From positions 620,001 through 684,000 of the forward strand of contig NZ_CANLRL010000002.1 in the NCBI RefSeq assembly GCF_947493595.1: 64,000 nt of DNA. The letters run 5' to 3'. The notes beneath the pieces were generated by a model. The model saw only the letters and a list, made by a program, of their open reading frames with translations, was not told the DNA's origin and did no database searches. The first letter of the stretch is position 1; each line of letters opens with the position of its first letter. Made by a program: the position numbers and the translations under genes. Source of the stretch: an uncultured Shimia sp. Lineage in GTDB: Bacteria > Pseudomonadota > Alphaproteobacteria > Rhodobacterales > Rhodobacteraceae. This document shows, in pieces, positions 25,746-34,339 of this stretch.

Positions 25746-25761
25746 TAATTTGATCAAATTA
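25746..25761. promoter_or_regulatory. 16-bp perfect palindrome TAATTTGATCAAATTA upstream of ALDH
   Basis: Core AATTTGATCAAATT recurs at 39847-39860 upstream of the class III aminotransferase. Confidence 0.6.
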
Positions 25762-25813
25762 TTTCTTCCGGTAAAGGGGTGGCGTTCAAAAAAGACAGAT
25801 GTAGTCTGCGCAA

Positions 25814-25828
25814 TGTCGATATTCGACA
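25814..25828. promoter_or_regulatory. Inverted repeat TGTCGA-TAT-TCGACA upstream of peroxiredoxin
   Basis: Perfect 6-bp arms ~93 bp upstream of the start codon. Confidence 0.4.
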
Positions 25829-25920
25829 AAGAACCGTTTTTACATCCCGCCGGAGCCGCGAGAATTGTCTCGCCTGACGTTGCAAGGCGGCGTGTGCGAC
25901 CCACAGAGAGGGAGAAACCC

Positions 25921-26574
25921 ATGGGCTTGCGAATCAATGATGTTGTGCCAAATTTCACCGCCGAGACGGATCAGGGTACGATCACTTTTCACGACTGGAT
26001 CGGCGACAGCTGGGCCATTCTGTTTTCCCATCCAAAAGACTTCACCCCAGTCTGCACCACCGAATTTGGCGCAGTCGCGCAGCTTGCAGAGGAGTGGCAG
26101 AAACGCGGCACCAAAGTAATTGGTGTGTCCGTGGATGGGGTGGAAGACCACAAGGGCTGGAAGAAAGACATTGAGTCTTATGCGGGCACTGGCGCGGGTT
26201 TCCCGATTATTGCCGATGATGGCCTGGCTGTCTCTAAAGCCTTCGACATGCTGCCAGCGGAGGCCTATTTGCCGGATGGCCGTACCCCTGCGGACAGCGC
26301 CACTGTGCGTTCTGTATTCATCATTGGGCCGGACAAGCAGTTGAAGCTGTCGATGACATACCCGATGAACGTGGGTCGGAACTTTGCCGAAGTGCTGCGT
26401 GCACTGGATGGTCTACAGACCGCAGCAAAAGAGAATGTGGCCACGCCAGCAAACTGGACCCCCGGGGGTGATGTTGTGATCCCGGTTGCGGTGAGCGACG
26501 AAGATGCGAAAGCCAAATACGGTGAGTTCACAACACACTTCCCATACCTGCGCACCACCAAATTGCCGGGCTAA
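25921..26574 (+). CDS. Peroxiredoxin (1-Cys/Prx6 type)
   Basis: HPKDFTPVCTTEFG active site. Start MGLRINDVVPNFTAETDQG. Confidence 0.9.
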   Translation: MGLRINDVVPNFTAETDQGTITFHDWIGDSWAILFSHPKDFTPVCTTEFGAVAQLAEEWQKRGTKVIGVSVDGVEDHKGWKKDIESYAGTGAGFPIIADDGLAVSKAFDMLPAEAYLPDGRTPADSATVRSVFIIGPDKQLKLSMTYPMNVGRNFAEVLRALDGLQTAAKENVATPANWTPGGDVVIPVAVSDEDAKAKYGEFTTHFPYLRTTKLPG

Positions 26575-26606
26575 AATCGGTCCATCTGACCAAATTGAGA
26601 TGTAGG

Positions 26607-26640
26607 AAAAGCGCGCTGGTTTGACCCGCGCGCTTTTTTT
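26607..26640 (+). terminator. Rho-independent terminator
   Basis: AAAAGCGCGC...GCGCGCTTTTTTT. Confidence 0.8.
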
Positions 26641-26748
26641 GTTGAGGCCTGTCTCGCCCGACTCTGACGCGAGGTAATTTTAATGCGCAAACTAAATTGA
26701 CCCTGACAATTAAGCCACTGGAAACAGTTTTGTCCGAAGAAGGGCAAG

Positions 26749-27060
26749 ATGACCCAACGTGCGCAATATCTTCCGGCGATTCTTGCTGTTGTCTTTTGCC
26801 TGACCGTAACCCCGGTTTTGGCAATTGTCAGCGCACCCGTGAAAGCGGGTGGGCCGGTCTTGGTTGTCGCGCGTCCTGGGACAGACCTGACAGAACTGGT
26901 TGAGGCTTCTGGCGGCTGGGTGGTGGGCGTAGCGCGTGCACCGCTGGCGGTTATGGGGGTGTCAGACGACGACGGATTTGAACAGAGACTGAAACAAAAC
27001 GGGGCCTGGGCCATTCTGGACGGCGAAGCGCTGGCCTGGCTGTGTGGTGAGACAACATGA
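26749..27060 (+). CDS. Small exported/membrane-associated protein, unknown function
   Basis: 103 aa with N-terminal hydrophobic segment. ATGA overlap with the downstream MCP gene. Confidence 0.65.
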   Translation: MTQRAQYLPAILAVVFCLTVTPVLAIVSAPVKAGGPVLVVARPGTDLTELVEASGGWVVGVARAPLAVMGVSDDDGFEQRLKQNGAWAILDGEALAWLCGETT

Positions 27061-28646
27061 CAGATGATCTGAAATTGACAAAGGCCCGCCAGACGGGCGT
27101 GAAGGTTTTGGCCATTGTGGCCGCTGTTCTGGGCGTTACCGCGACGACCATTGCCTTTATGCGGAGCGGCCAACTTGTGGTGGTTGGCGCTTCGGCTGGA
27201 GTGTTTGCTGCGCTAGCGTTTTACGCCTTTCGGTTGGGTGGCAATCTGGCGGCGCGTTTAAGTGTGACCGTGGCGGTGATCGGACAGATTGCTGTGATCC
27301 TGGCTGCGATGGCTGGGCATGCGTGGCAGCTGGATGTGCACATGGTGTTCTTTGCTGCGCTGGCGATGCTGACGCTGATGACCTGTCCGGCATCACTGCT
27401 GGTGGGGGCAGGCGTGACCGCGGTGCACCACTTGGCGCTGACATTCTTTTGGCCGTCCATGGTTTACCCCTCCGTGGATCTTATGGAAAACATTGGTCGG
27501 ACCGTGCTGCACGCGGTGGTAGTGATTGCTGAGACCGGCATTTTGTTGACGTCTGTGATGACCACGCTGCGCCAGATGAACGAGCGCAACAAAGAGCAGG
27601 CGGTGCTTTCTGAGACCATGGAAGCGCTCAAGGCCGAGAAGACCGGAATCGAAGCGCGTGAAAAGGCGCAGGCCGATGTGGTGAGCACGCTGCACGAGCG
27701 GCTGACCCGTATTGCCAATGGCAATTTGGATGCCTCGATCAACCACTCGTTTGACAAGAGCTATGAAGCCCTGCGCAAAAGCTTCAATGATGCGGTGTCT
27801 TCGCTGAGCGGGATCATCACATCTGTGACCTCGGTATCGAGCCAGATTGAGGTCGACAGTCGTGAGTTGGCGGAAGTCTCCAACAGCGTGGCGCACAGCA
27901 CCGAGAAACAGGCGGGTGCCCTGCAAGGTGTGACCGATGCGGTGGAGCAGATTGCCGATGCGATGAACGGGGCTGTGGAGAAAGCCAAGTCTACGCAGGA
28001 ACGGTTTGACCACACCCGCAATATGACCAGCAACGGCGCAGAAGTGGTGCGTCAGGCGGTGAGCACCATGGATGAGATCGAGGCGTCGTCGTCTCAGATT
28101 GACCACGTTGTGACGCTGATCGAAGACATCGCCTTTCAGACCAACCTGTTGGCGTTGAATGCCGGTGTGGAAGCGGCGCGGGCCGGGGAAGCTGGTGCAG
28201 GCTTTGCAATCGTGGCTTCCGAGGTTCGGGAATTGGCGCATCGCTCAGCGGAAGCAGCGCAGAACATCAACAAGCTGATCTCGGAGAGCAACGGCCATGT
28301 AACCAACGGCGTGGCCTTGGTGCGGCAGGTTGGCGAGGCGCTGGAGGCGATCTTGGGGGATGTGAACCAAGTGTCCGGCAATGTGGCAGAAATCTCCGAT
28401 GTGTCCAGCGAACAGGCGCAGTCGGTTGAGAAAATCCGCGGCAGTATGCAGACCATTGGCAGCGAGACGCAGGCCAACGCGGCGCGGGCGGAGGAGGCCT
28501 CTGCAGCGACGTCCAGCCTGGATATGGCGGTGGATCGTTTGGTCGATGCGCTGGCCGGGTTCCGTGTGGCAGCTGAGGCGCCGCAGACCGGTGATGTGGA
28601 GATGTTTGACGAAGATGGCGATGACGAGGCTTGGGCCGCCGCCTAA
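27057..28646 (+). CDS. Methyl-accepting chemotaxis protein with polytopic N-terminal sensor
   Basis: MCP signalling hairpin FQTNLLALNAGVEAARAGEAGAGFAIVASEVRELAHRSAEAA. N-terminus is multi-TM with conserved-looking His residues. Confidence 0.88.
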   Translation: MTDDLKLTKARQTGVKVLAIVAAVLGVTATTIAFMRSGQLVVVGASAGVFAALAFYAFRLGGNLAARLSVTVAVIGQIAVILAAMAGHAWQLDVHMVFFAALAMLTLMTCPASLLVGAGVTAVHHLALTFFWPSMVYPSVDLMENIGRTVLHAVVVIAETGILLTSVMTTLRQMNERNKEQAVLSETMEALKAEKTGIEAREKAQADVVSTLHERLTRIANGNLDASINHSFDKSYEALRKSFNDAVSSLSGIITSVTSVSSQIEVDSRELAEVSNSVAHSTEKQAGALQGVTDAVEQIADAMNGAVEKAKSTQERFDHTRNMTSNGAEVVRQAVSTMDEIEASSSQIDHVVTLIEDIAFQTNLLALNAGVEAARAGEAGAGFAIVASEVRELAHRSAEAAQNINKLISESNGHVTNGVALVRQVGEALEAILGDVNQVSGNVAEISDVSSEQAQSVEKIRGSMQTIGSETQANAARAEEASAATSSLDMAVDRLVDALAGFRVAAEAPQTGDVEMFDEDGDDEAWAAA

Positions 28647-28667
28647 TCCGGTCAGATGTAGAAAAAG

Positions 28668-28701
28668 AAAAGCGCCGGCGGGGAACCGCCGGCGCTTTTT
28701 T
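28668..28701. terminator. Bidirectional terminator
   Basis: AAAAGCGCCGGCGG-GGAA-CCGCCGGCGCTTTTTT, 14-bp perfect stem between convergent genes. Confidence 0.85.
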
Positions 28702-28716
28702 GTGTTTGGTTTGTGC

Positions 28717-31062
28717 TTACTCGCCGTAGGGCACCCAGATGTTTTTGACTTCGGTCGCCGCCTGCAGGAACTCGCGCCCTTCGCCTTCTGTACCCATCCA
28801 ATCACGCGCGAGGCCATTGTTGACCCAGGTGCGCTTGAGGTTGCCAGCGCTGGCGTGTTCGATCTCGGCAGAGACATCTGAGGAGGAGAACGACCAGACC
28901 GCGTCCACATCCAAGTGACCAGCCAATGGACCGGCCAGTTCGGCGTGGGAGCCGGTGAGGATGTTGACCACACCGCCCGGTACATCGGAGGTTTCGAGCA
29001 CCTGATAGAAGTCGGTGGCGGCCAGAGGGAAGGCTTCTGAAGCGACCAGTACAGTGCGGTTGCCCATCGCAATAGCCGGCGCCATTGCGGAGATCAGGCC
29101 CAGAAGTGGCGCGTCATCTGCACAGAGCGCACCAATCACGCCCACGGGTTCCTTCATCGCCAGCGCCACGCCGCGGATTGGCACGCCATGCGCCTGACCG
29201 TCATATTTGTCGGCCCATGCGGCGTAGGTGAAGAGGCGGCGGATCGAGGTTTCAACCTCTGCAGCGCCGGTCTTTCCGCCGGTCAGAAGGTTCACGCGTG
29301 TGGCAAACTCGTCTTTGCGGGCGGAGAGGTTTTCCGCGATGTAGTAGAGGATTTGCGCACGCAGGTGACCTGTGGTGCCGGACCAGCCTTTGGCCGCATG
29401 AGCAGCCTCAACCGCGTTGCGGACGTCTTTGCGATTGGCAATCGGGGCCTGGCCCAGAAGCGCGCCGGATTTGCCGTAGATGTTCTGGCTGTAGCCACCA
29501 TCTGGACGCGCCTGTTTGCCGCCAACGTAGAGCTTTGGCGTGCGGTCCAATGGATCGGTTGGGCCTTTATCGCCTGTGAAGGCTTCGACAGGCTTGAGCG
29601 CCTTGGGCGCGCCTTTGGGTTGGGTATAGGCCGCCAGACCTTCCCATCCGCCTTCGCGGCCGTAGCCACTTTCGCGCACACCGCCAAAGCCAGCAGCGGC
29701 GTCAAACAGGTTGGTGGCGTTGACCCAGACCACGCCGGCCACGAGCTTTGGTGCGATGTCCAGCGCGAGGTTCACATTCTCGGTCCAGAGTGTCGCCGCC
29801 AAGCCGTAGCGGGTGTTGTTCGCCAGCTGCACGGCCTCGGACGGCGTGCGGAAGGTGGTAGAGACCAGCACTGGGCCGAAGATCTCTTCCTGCATCAGCT
29901 TGGAAGAGGGGGCGAGGCCGGTGATAAGGGTTGGTGGGTAGAAGCAGCCCTCGACTGGCATGTCGATCGGAGCGTGGTAAGTTTCGCCATCGGTGTTGCC
30001 TGCAACCATGTCGGTGATGGTTTGCAGCTGGACCGGATCGACCACAGCACCCACGTCGATGCATTTGTCCAGCGGGTTGCCGATGCGCAGACCGTCCATG
30101 CGGGTCTTAAGCTTGCGATAGAACGTCTCTGCAATGCCTTCCTGAACCAGGAGACGAGACCCGGCGCAACAGACCTGACCCTGGTTGAACCAGATGGCGT
30201 CGACCAGACCTTCGATGGCGGAGTCAATGTCGGCATCTTCGAAAACGATGTATGGGGATTTGCCGCCCAGTTCCAAAGTCAGCGACTTGCCGGAGCCTGC
30301 GGTGGCTGCGCGGATGCGCTTGCCGACATCTGTGGAGCCGGTGAAGGCGACTTTGTTGATGTCTTCATGCGCGCTGATCATTTCGCCCACGGCGCCGTCA
30401 CCGGTGACGATGTTGACCACACCGGCGGGCAAGCCTGCTTGCTGACAGATGTCGGCAAAGGCCATGGCCGTGAGAGAAGTGTATTCGGCTGGTTTAAGAA
30501 CAACGGTGTTGCCCATCGCCAGCGCAGGCGCAACTTTCCAGGCCAGCATCAGCAGCGGGAAGTTCCATGGGATGATTTGACCGCAGACACCCAGCGCTTG
30601 CGCGTTGGGCAATTCCGCTTCCATGAGCTGCGCCATGCCAGCGTGGTAGTAGAAATGGCGCTGCACCAGCGGGATATCGATGTCGCGGCTTTCACGGATT
30701 GGTTTGCCGTTGTCCAGCGTTTCCAGAACCGCAAACAGGCGGCTGTGTTTTTGCAACAGGCGCGCAATGGCGTAGAGGTATTTGGCGCGACCATGGCCGC
30801 CGAGACCTTCCCATTTGGCTTGGGCTTTGCGCGCAGCTTTGACAGCGGCGTTGACTTCGTCCTGCGAGGCCTGCGTCAGATCAGCCAGAGTTTCGCCGTT
30901 GGCGGGGTTCTTGGACTGGAAGTCCTTGCGTGGAGTGGTCCAGTCGCCGTCGATGAAATGGCCAAAGGCCGCGCCTTGATCAACAATCCAGGCCAGCGCA
31001 TCTGCGGCGCTTTCGGGGGCGGGGCCGTAGTCCATGGTGTCAAAAATCTCTTTAACGGTCAT
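28717..31062 (-). CDS. Tandem-domain aldehyde dehydrogenase, ALDH16-like
   Basis: 781 aa. Complete ALDH domain with catalytic-type FNQGQVCCAGSR followed by a second ALDH-like domain. Confidence 0.88.
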   Translation of the reverse strand: MTVKEIFDTMDYGPAPESAADALAWIVDQGAAFGHFIDGDWTTPRKDFQSKNPANGETLADLTQASQDEVNAAVKAARKAQAKWEGLGGHGRAKYLYAIARLLQKHSRLFAVLETLDNGKPIRESRDIDIPLVQRHFYYHAGMAQLMEAELPNAQALGVCGQIIPWNFPLLMLAWKVAPALAMGNTVVLKPAEYTSLTAMAFADICQQAGLPAGVVNIVTGDGAVGEMISAHEDINKVAFTGSTDVGKRIRAATAGSGKSLTLELGGKSPYIVFEDADIDSAIEGLVDAIWFNQGQVCCAGSRLLVQEGIAETFYRKLKTRMDGLRIGNPLDKCIDVGAVVDPVQLQTITDMVAGNTDGETYHAPIDMPVEGCFYPPTLITGLAPSSKLMQEEIFGPVLVSTTFRTPSEAVQLANNTRYGLAATLWTENVNLALDIAPKLVAGVVWVNATNLFDAAAGFGGVRESGYGREGGWEGLAAYTQPKGAPKALKPVEAFTGDKGPTDPLDRTPKLYVGGKQARPDGGYSQNIYGKSGALLGQAPIANRKDVRNAVEAAHAAKGWSGTTGHLRAQILYYIAENLSARKDEFATRVNLLTGGKTGAAEVETSIRRLFTYAAWADKYDGQAHGVPIRGVALAMKEPVGVIGALCADDAPLLGLISAMAPAIAMGNRTVLVASEAFPLAATDFYQVLETSDVPGGVVNILTGSHAELAGPLAGHLDVDAVWSFSSSDVSAEIEHASAGNLKRTWVNNGLARDWMGTEGEGREFLQAATEVKNIWVPYGE

Positions 31063-31073
31063 TTGTCTTCCCC

Positions 31074-31367
31074 TTACGAGGTTATCTTGTGAAGCGCGGT
31101 CTGAAGCTCTTCGGACGGCACTGTTTCGCTGTGTAAAATGCCGGCCATGACGGCTTCGGCAATTTGGGCGGTTGTTTTGTCGAGCAGGTCCGGCTGCGTG
31201 TGCGCGTGTTCAAAAGCCTCTTGCAGGAAGTCGGCAAGGCGAGCTTCCAAACCGACACCGGACTGGTGATCGTCACATCGAGCGACCCACGTCCGTTGGG
31301 ACCAGACCTTCATTCGTAGAAGGTGTTGATCCGGGATCGGAGCGTTGGTGTTTGGGGCTGCGCTCAC
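31074..31367 (-). CDS. Small protein of unknown function between deoC and ALDH16-like gene
   Basis: 97 aa from GTG at 31367, preceded by AAGGA overlapping the deoC stop. Confidence 0.55.
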   Translation of the reverse strand: MSAAPNTNAPIPDQHLLRMKVWSQRTWVARCDDHQSGVGLEARLADFLQEAFEHAHTQPDLLDKTTAQIAEAVMAGILHSETVPSEELQTALHKITS

Positions 31368-31377
31368 AGAGGTATCC

Positions 31378-32370
31378 TTAGGCCATCGCGTGGCGGTAGC
31401 CGGCAGAGTAGTGGCCGGTGACGTGGTGCTCGAGCTGACGCTCGATGTCGTTGAGCAGGGAGGACGCGCCAAAGCGGAAGAGATCCGGCTGAAGCCAGCG
31501 GTCGCCCAGCTCGTCTTTCATCAGCGACAGATACACCAGCGCGTCTTTGGCTTTGGAAATGCCGCCCGCCGGTTTGTAGCCCACGCGGTAACCGGTGCGG
31601 TCATAGTAGTCGCGGATGGCGCGGATCATCACAAGGGAGACGGGCAGGGTGGCGTTTACGCTTTCCTTACCGGTGGAGGTTTTGATGAAGTCGGCGCCAG
31701 CCATCATGCACACCAAGGACGCACGGGCGACGTTGCGCAACGTGCCCAGCTCGCCGGTGGCCAGAATGGCTTTGACGTGGGCGTCGCCACAGGCTTCGCG
31801 CATCTCTTTCATTTCGTCATAAAGCGCCTGCCAGTTGCCTTGCAGCACGTGGCGGCGGGTGATCACGATGTCGATTTCTTCTGCACCTGCTTTCACGCTT
31901 TCGCCTATCTCGGTGATGCGCAGGTGGTACGGGGACAAACCTGCTGGGAAGCCGGTGGACACAGCCGCTACAGGAATGCCTGTGCCTTTGAGTGAGGAAA
32001 CAGCGGTTTCAATCATGTCGTGATAGACACAGACTGCACCGGTGGTCAGGCCGGTCATGCCTAGTTCATCGAGAATGTCGGAGCGCACCGGCTGTTTGGC
32101 CTTGGCGCAGAGGCGCTCCACGCGGCCTTCACTGTCGTCACCTGACAGGGTGGTCAGGTCAATCAGGGAGATCGCCTTGCACAACCATGCGGCCTGATAG
32201 TCTTTCTTGACCGAGCGGCGACCCGACAAGGTCTTAGCGCGGCGTTCAATGGCCGAGGTGTTGGCTTGCACGGTGCGAACCCAATCAAGGTCCAGCGCCA
32301 TCCCAGGGTTGCGCGGTTCCAGCGCGGTGGGCAGTTGATGCCCTTCGGCGGTCATGGTGGGCGTTTGCAT
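31378..32370 (-). CDS. deoC: Deoxyribose-phosphate aldolase
   Basis: DeoC/LacD motifs (IDIVITRRHVLQG, VKAILATGELGT, FIKTSTGKESVNAT, GYKPAGGISKAKDAL). Confidence 0.9.
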   Translation of the reverse strand: MQTPTMTAEGHQLPTALEPRNPGMALDLDWVRTVQANTSAIERRAKTLSGRRSVKKDYQAAWLCKAISLIDLTTLSGDDSEGRVERLCAKAKQPVRSDILDELGMTGLTTGAVCVYHDMIETAVSSLKGTGIPVAAVSTGFPAGLSPYHLRITEIGESVKAGAEEIDIVITRRHVLQGNWQALYDEMKEMREACGDAHVKAILATGELGTLRNVARASLVCMMAGADFIKTSTGKESVNATLPVSLVMIRAIRDYYDRTGYRVGYKPAGGISKAKDALVYLSLMKDELGDRWLQPDLFRFGASSLLNDIERQLEHHVTGHYSAGYRHAMA

Positions 32371-32483
32371 CAATCCATCCTGTTGCGGAAAACAGGGGTG
32401 AAAATGCCTCAGAAGCACTGGTCTTGGCAAGTCTCAGAACGACACTCCAGCTACTTTTTTGACCATTTAGTCAACAAAAAGAT

Positions 32484-32527
32484 GAGAATAAGTCGCAATT
32501 GCGTTGACACTTCTGCGAATGGTTCTC
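32484..32527. promoter_or_regulatory. Candidate metalloregulator (Mur/Fur/Zur-type) operator
   Basis: GAGAATAAGTCGCA ... TGCGAATGGTTCTC: inverted repeat of GAGAANNNNTCGCA upstream of the metal ABC importer. Confidence 0.5.
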
Positions 32528-32559
32528 ATATTCAGGTGGAGCAACAGCACAGGTGATCA

Positions 32560-33522
32560 ATGCGATTCTCTCGTCGAGGTTTTATTGTGGCAACGGCTGC
32601 GGCCAGTTTGACCGGCGTAAGTCCAGCCTATGCGGGTGGAAAATTGCAGGTTGTCGCCACCACAGGCATGATTGCAGACACTGCGCGGCGCATTGGCGGC
32701 GATGCGGTTGAGGTGAAGGGCCTTATGGGGCCGGGTGTGGACCCACATGCCTATCGCCAGACCCGCACGGATATTGTGGCATTGACCAAAGCGGACCTGG
32801 TTCTGTGGCATGGCTTGTATCTTGAGGCGCAGATGGAAGACTTCTTCCACAAGCTGGAAAAGCGCGGCACCGTGGTTGCGGTAACCGATACCATGCCACG
32901 TGATGTGCTGCGCGGGCATGACGATTATGTGGACAAGTTCGACCCGCATGTGTGGATGGATCCACGGCTTTGGGTGTTTGTGACTGAGCGTGTGCGTGAC
33001 GCGCTGATCGAGAAAATGCCTGCAGCCAAGGCACAGTTTGTGGCCAACGCAGAGGCCTTCCTCGCGGAACTGTCTGACTTGAGCGACTATGCGGAGAAAT
33101 CCTTGACCACGGTGCCGGAAGAGGCGCGCATTCTGCTGACCGCGCATGATGCCTTTGGCTACTTTGGGGCCGCTTATGGCTTCTCGGTTCTGGGGGTGCA
33201 GGGCATTTCCACCGAGAGCGAAGCTGGCCTCAATCGGATTAGCAGCCTGGTGGACACATTGATCGAGCGCGACATCAAAGCGGTGTTTGTGGAGAGTTCT
33301 GTGTCAGATCGCACCGTGCGGGCGCTTGTCGAGGGCGCGGCGGCCAAAGGTCATGGTGTGGCAATCGGCGGGGAGCTGTACTCGGACGCGATGGGGCCGG
33401 ATGGCACCTACGAGGGCACTTATGTTGGCATGATCGATCACAATATCACCGTGATCAGTGATGCGCTTGGCGGAGATGTGCCGGAACGCGGCATGAACGG
33501 ACGCCTGTCGGCGGGATCTTGA
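32560..33522 (+). CDS. Manganese/zinc ABC transporter substrate-binding protein
   Basis: TroA/ZnuA-type motifs (GVDPHAYRQTRTDI, DPHVWMDPRLW, TAHDAFGYF). Confidence 0.88.
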   Translation: MRFSRRGFIVATAAASLTGVSPAYAGGKLQVVATTGMIADTARRIGGDAVEVKGLMGPGVDPHAYRQTRTDIVALTKADLVLWHGLYLEAQMEDFFHKLEKRGTVVAVTDTMPRDVLRGHDDYVDKFDPHVWMDPRLWVFVTERVRDALIEKMPAAKAQFVANAEAFLAELSDLSDYAEKSLTTVPEEARILLTAHDAFGYFGAAYGFSVLGVQGISTESEAGLNRISSLVDTLIERDIKAVFVESSVSDRTVRALVEGAAAKGHGVAIGGELYSDAMGPDGTYEGTYVGMIDHNITVISDALGGDVPERGMNGRLSAGS

Positions 33523-33532
33523 GGACAAGAAC

Positions 33533-34336
33533 ATGAGCCTAGAGTTGGCAGCAAACATGGGGGCAGCGCCCAAAGCAGAGATCCCGGCGGACAGCCCGTT
33601 GGCGATCCGCGGCATGACGGTGTCTTACGGACAGAAACCGGTGGTGTTCTCGGTGGATATGACCGTGACCGAAGGCTCAATGACAGCCATCATTGGTCCC
33701 AACGGTGCGGGCAAGTCGACCTTGTTAAAAGCCGCATTGGGCATTGTGCAGCCGCTGGCTGGGCAGGCGCTGGTCTATGGCAAGCCCTTGAAAGCTTCAC
33801 GGCATCGCATTGCCTATGTGCCGCAGCGTGCCAGTGTGGACTGGGACTTCCCCACGCGGGTGATTGATGTGGTGCTGATGGGACTCTATCGCGAGTTGGG
33901 CTTGCTGCGCCGTATCCATCCGCACCACATTGAAAAGGCACGCGCCTGTTTGGAACGTGTAGGCATGACCGATTTTGCTGATCGTCAGATCGGGCAGCTC
34001 TCCGGCGGACAGCAACAACGTGTGTTCCTTGCACGGGCGTTGGCACAGGAAGCAGATTTGTATCTGCTGGATGAGCCTTTTGCCGGTGTTGATGCGGCCA
34101 CCGAAAAAGCCATCATTGATGTGCTGAAATCCCTGCGCTCTGAAGGCAAAACCGTTGTCGCGGTGCATCATGATCTGACCACGGTCCGCAGCTATTTTGA
34201 CCGGGTGTTCTTGATTAATACGCGCAAGATGGCGGAAGGCACGGTGGATGAAGCGTTTACGCCAGAACATCTGAACCAGACTTACGGCGGGCGGTTGGCA
34301 ACAGGCCAGATCGACCAGCTGGAGCTGGCGGGCTAA
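33533..34336 (+). CDS. Mn/Zn ABC transporter ATP-binding protein
   Basis: GPNGAGKSTLLKAALG, LSGGQQQRVFLARAL. Confidence 0.9.
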   Translation: MSLELAANMGAAPKAEIPADSPLAIRGMTVSYGQKPVVFSVDMTVTEGSMTAIIGPNGAGKSTLLKAALGIVQPLAGQALVYGKPLKASRHRIAYVPQRASVDWDFPTRVIDVVLMGLYRELGLLRRIHPHHIEKARACLERVGMTDFADRQIGQLSGGQQQRVFLARALAQEADLYLLDEPFAGVDAATEKAIIDVLKSLRSEGKTVVAVHHDLTTVRSYFDRVFLINTRKMAEGTVDEAFTPEHLNQTYGGRLATGQIDQLELAG

Positions 34337-34339
34337 CCT

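Noticed and set aside
29188-31092. 634-aa plus-strand ORF
   Set aside because: Antisense to the ALDH16-like gene; its sequence has no recognisable domain and mirrors the coding strand's codon bias.
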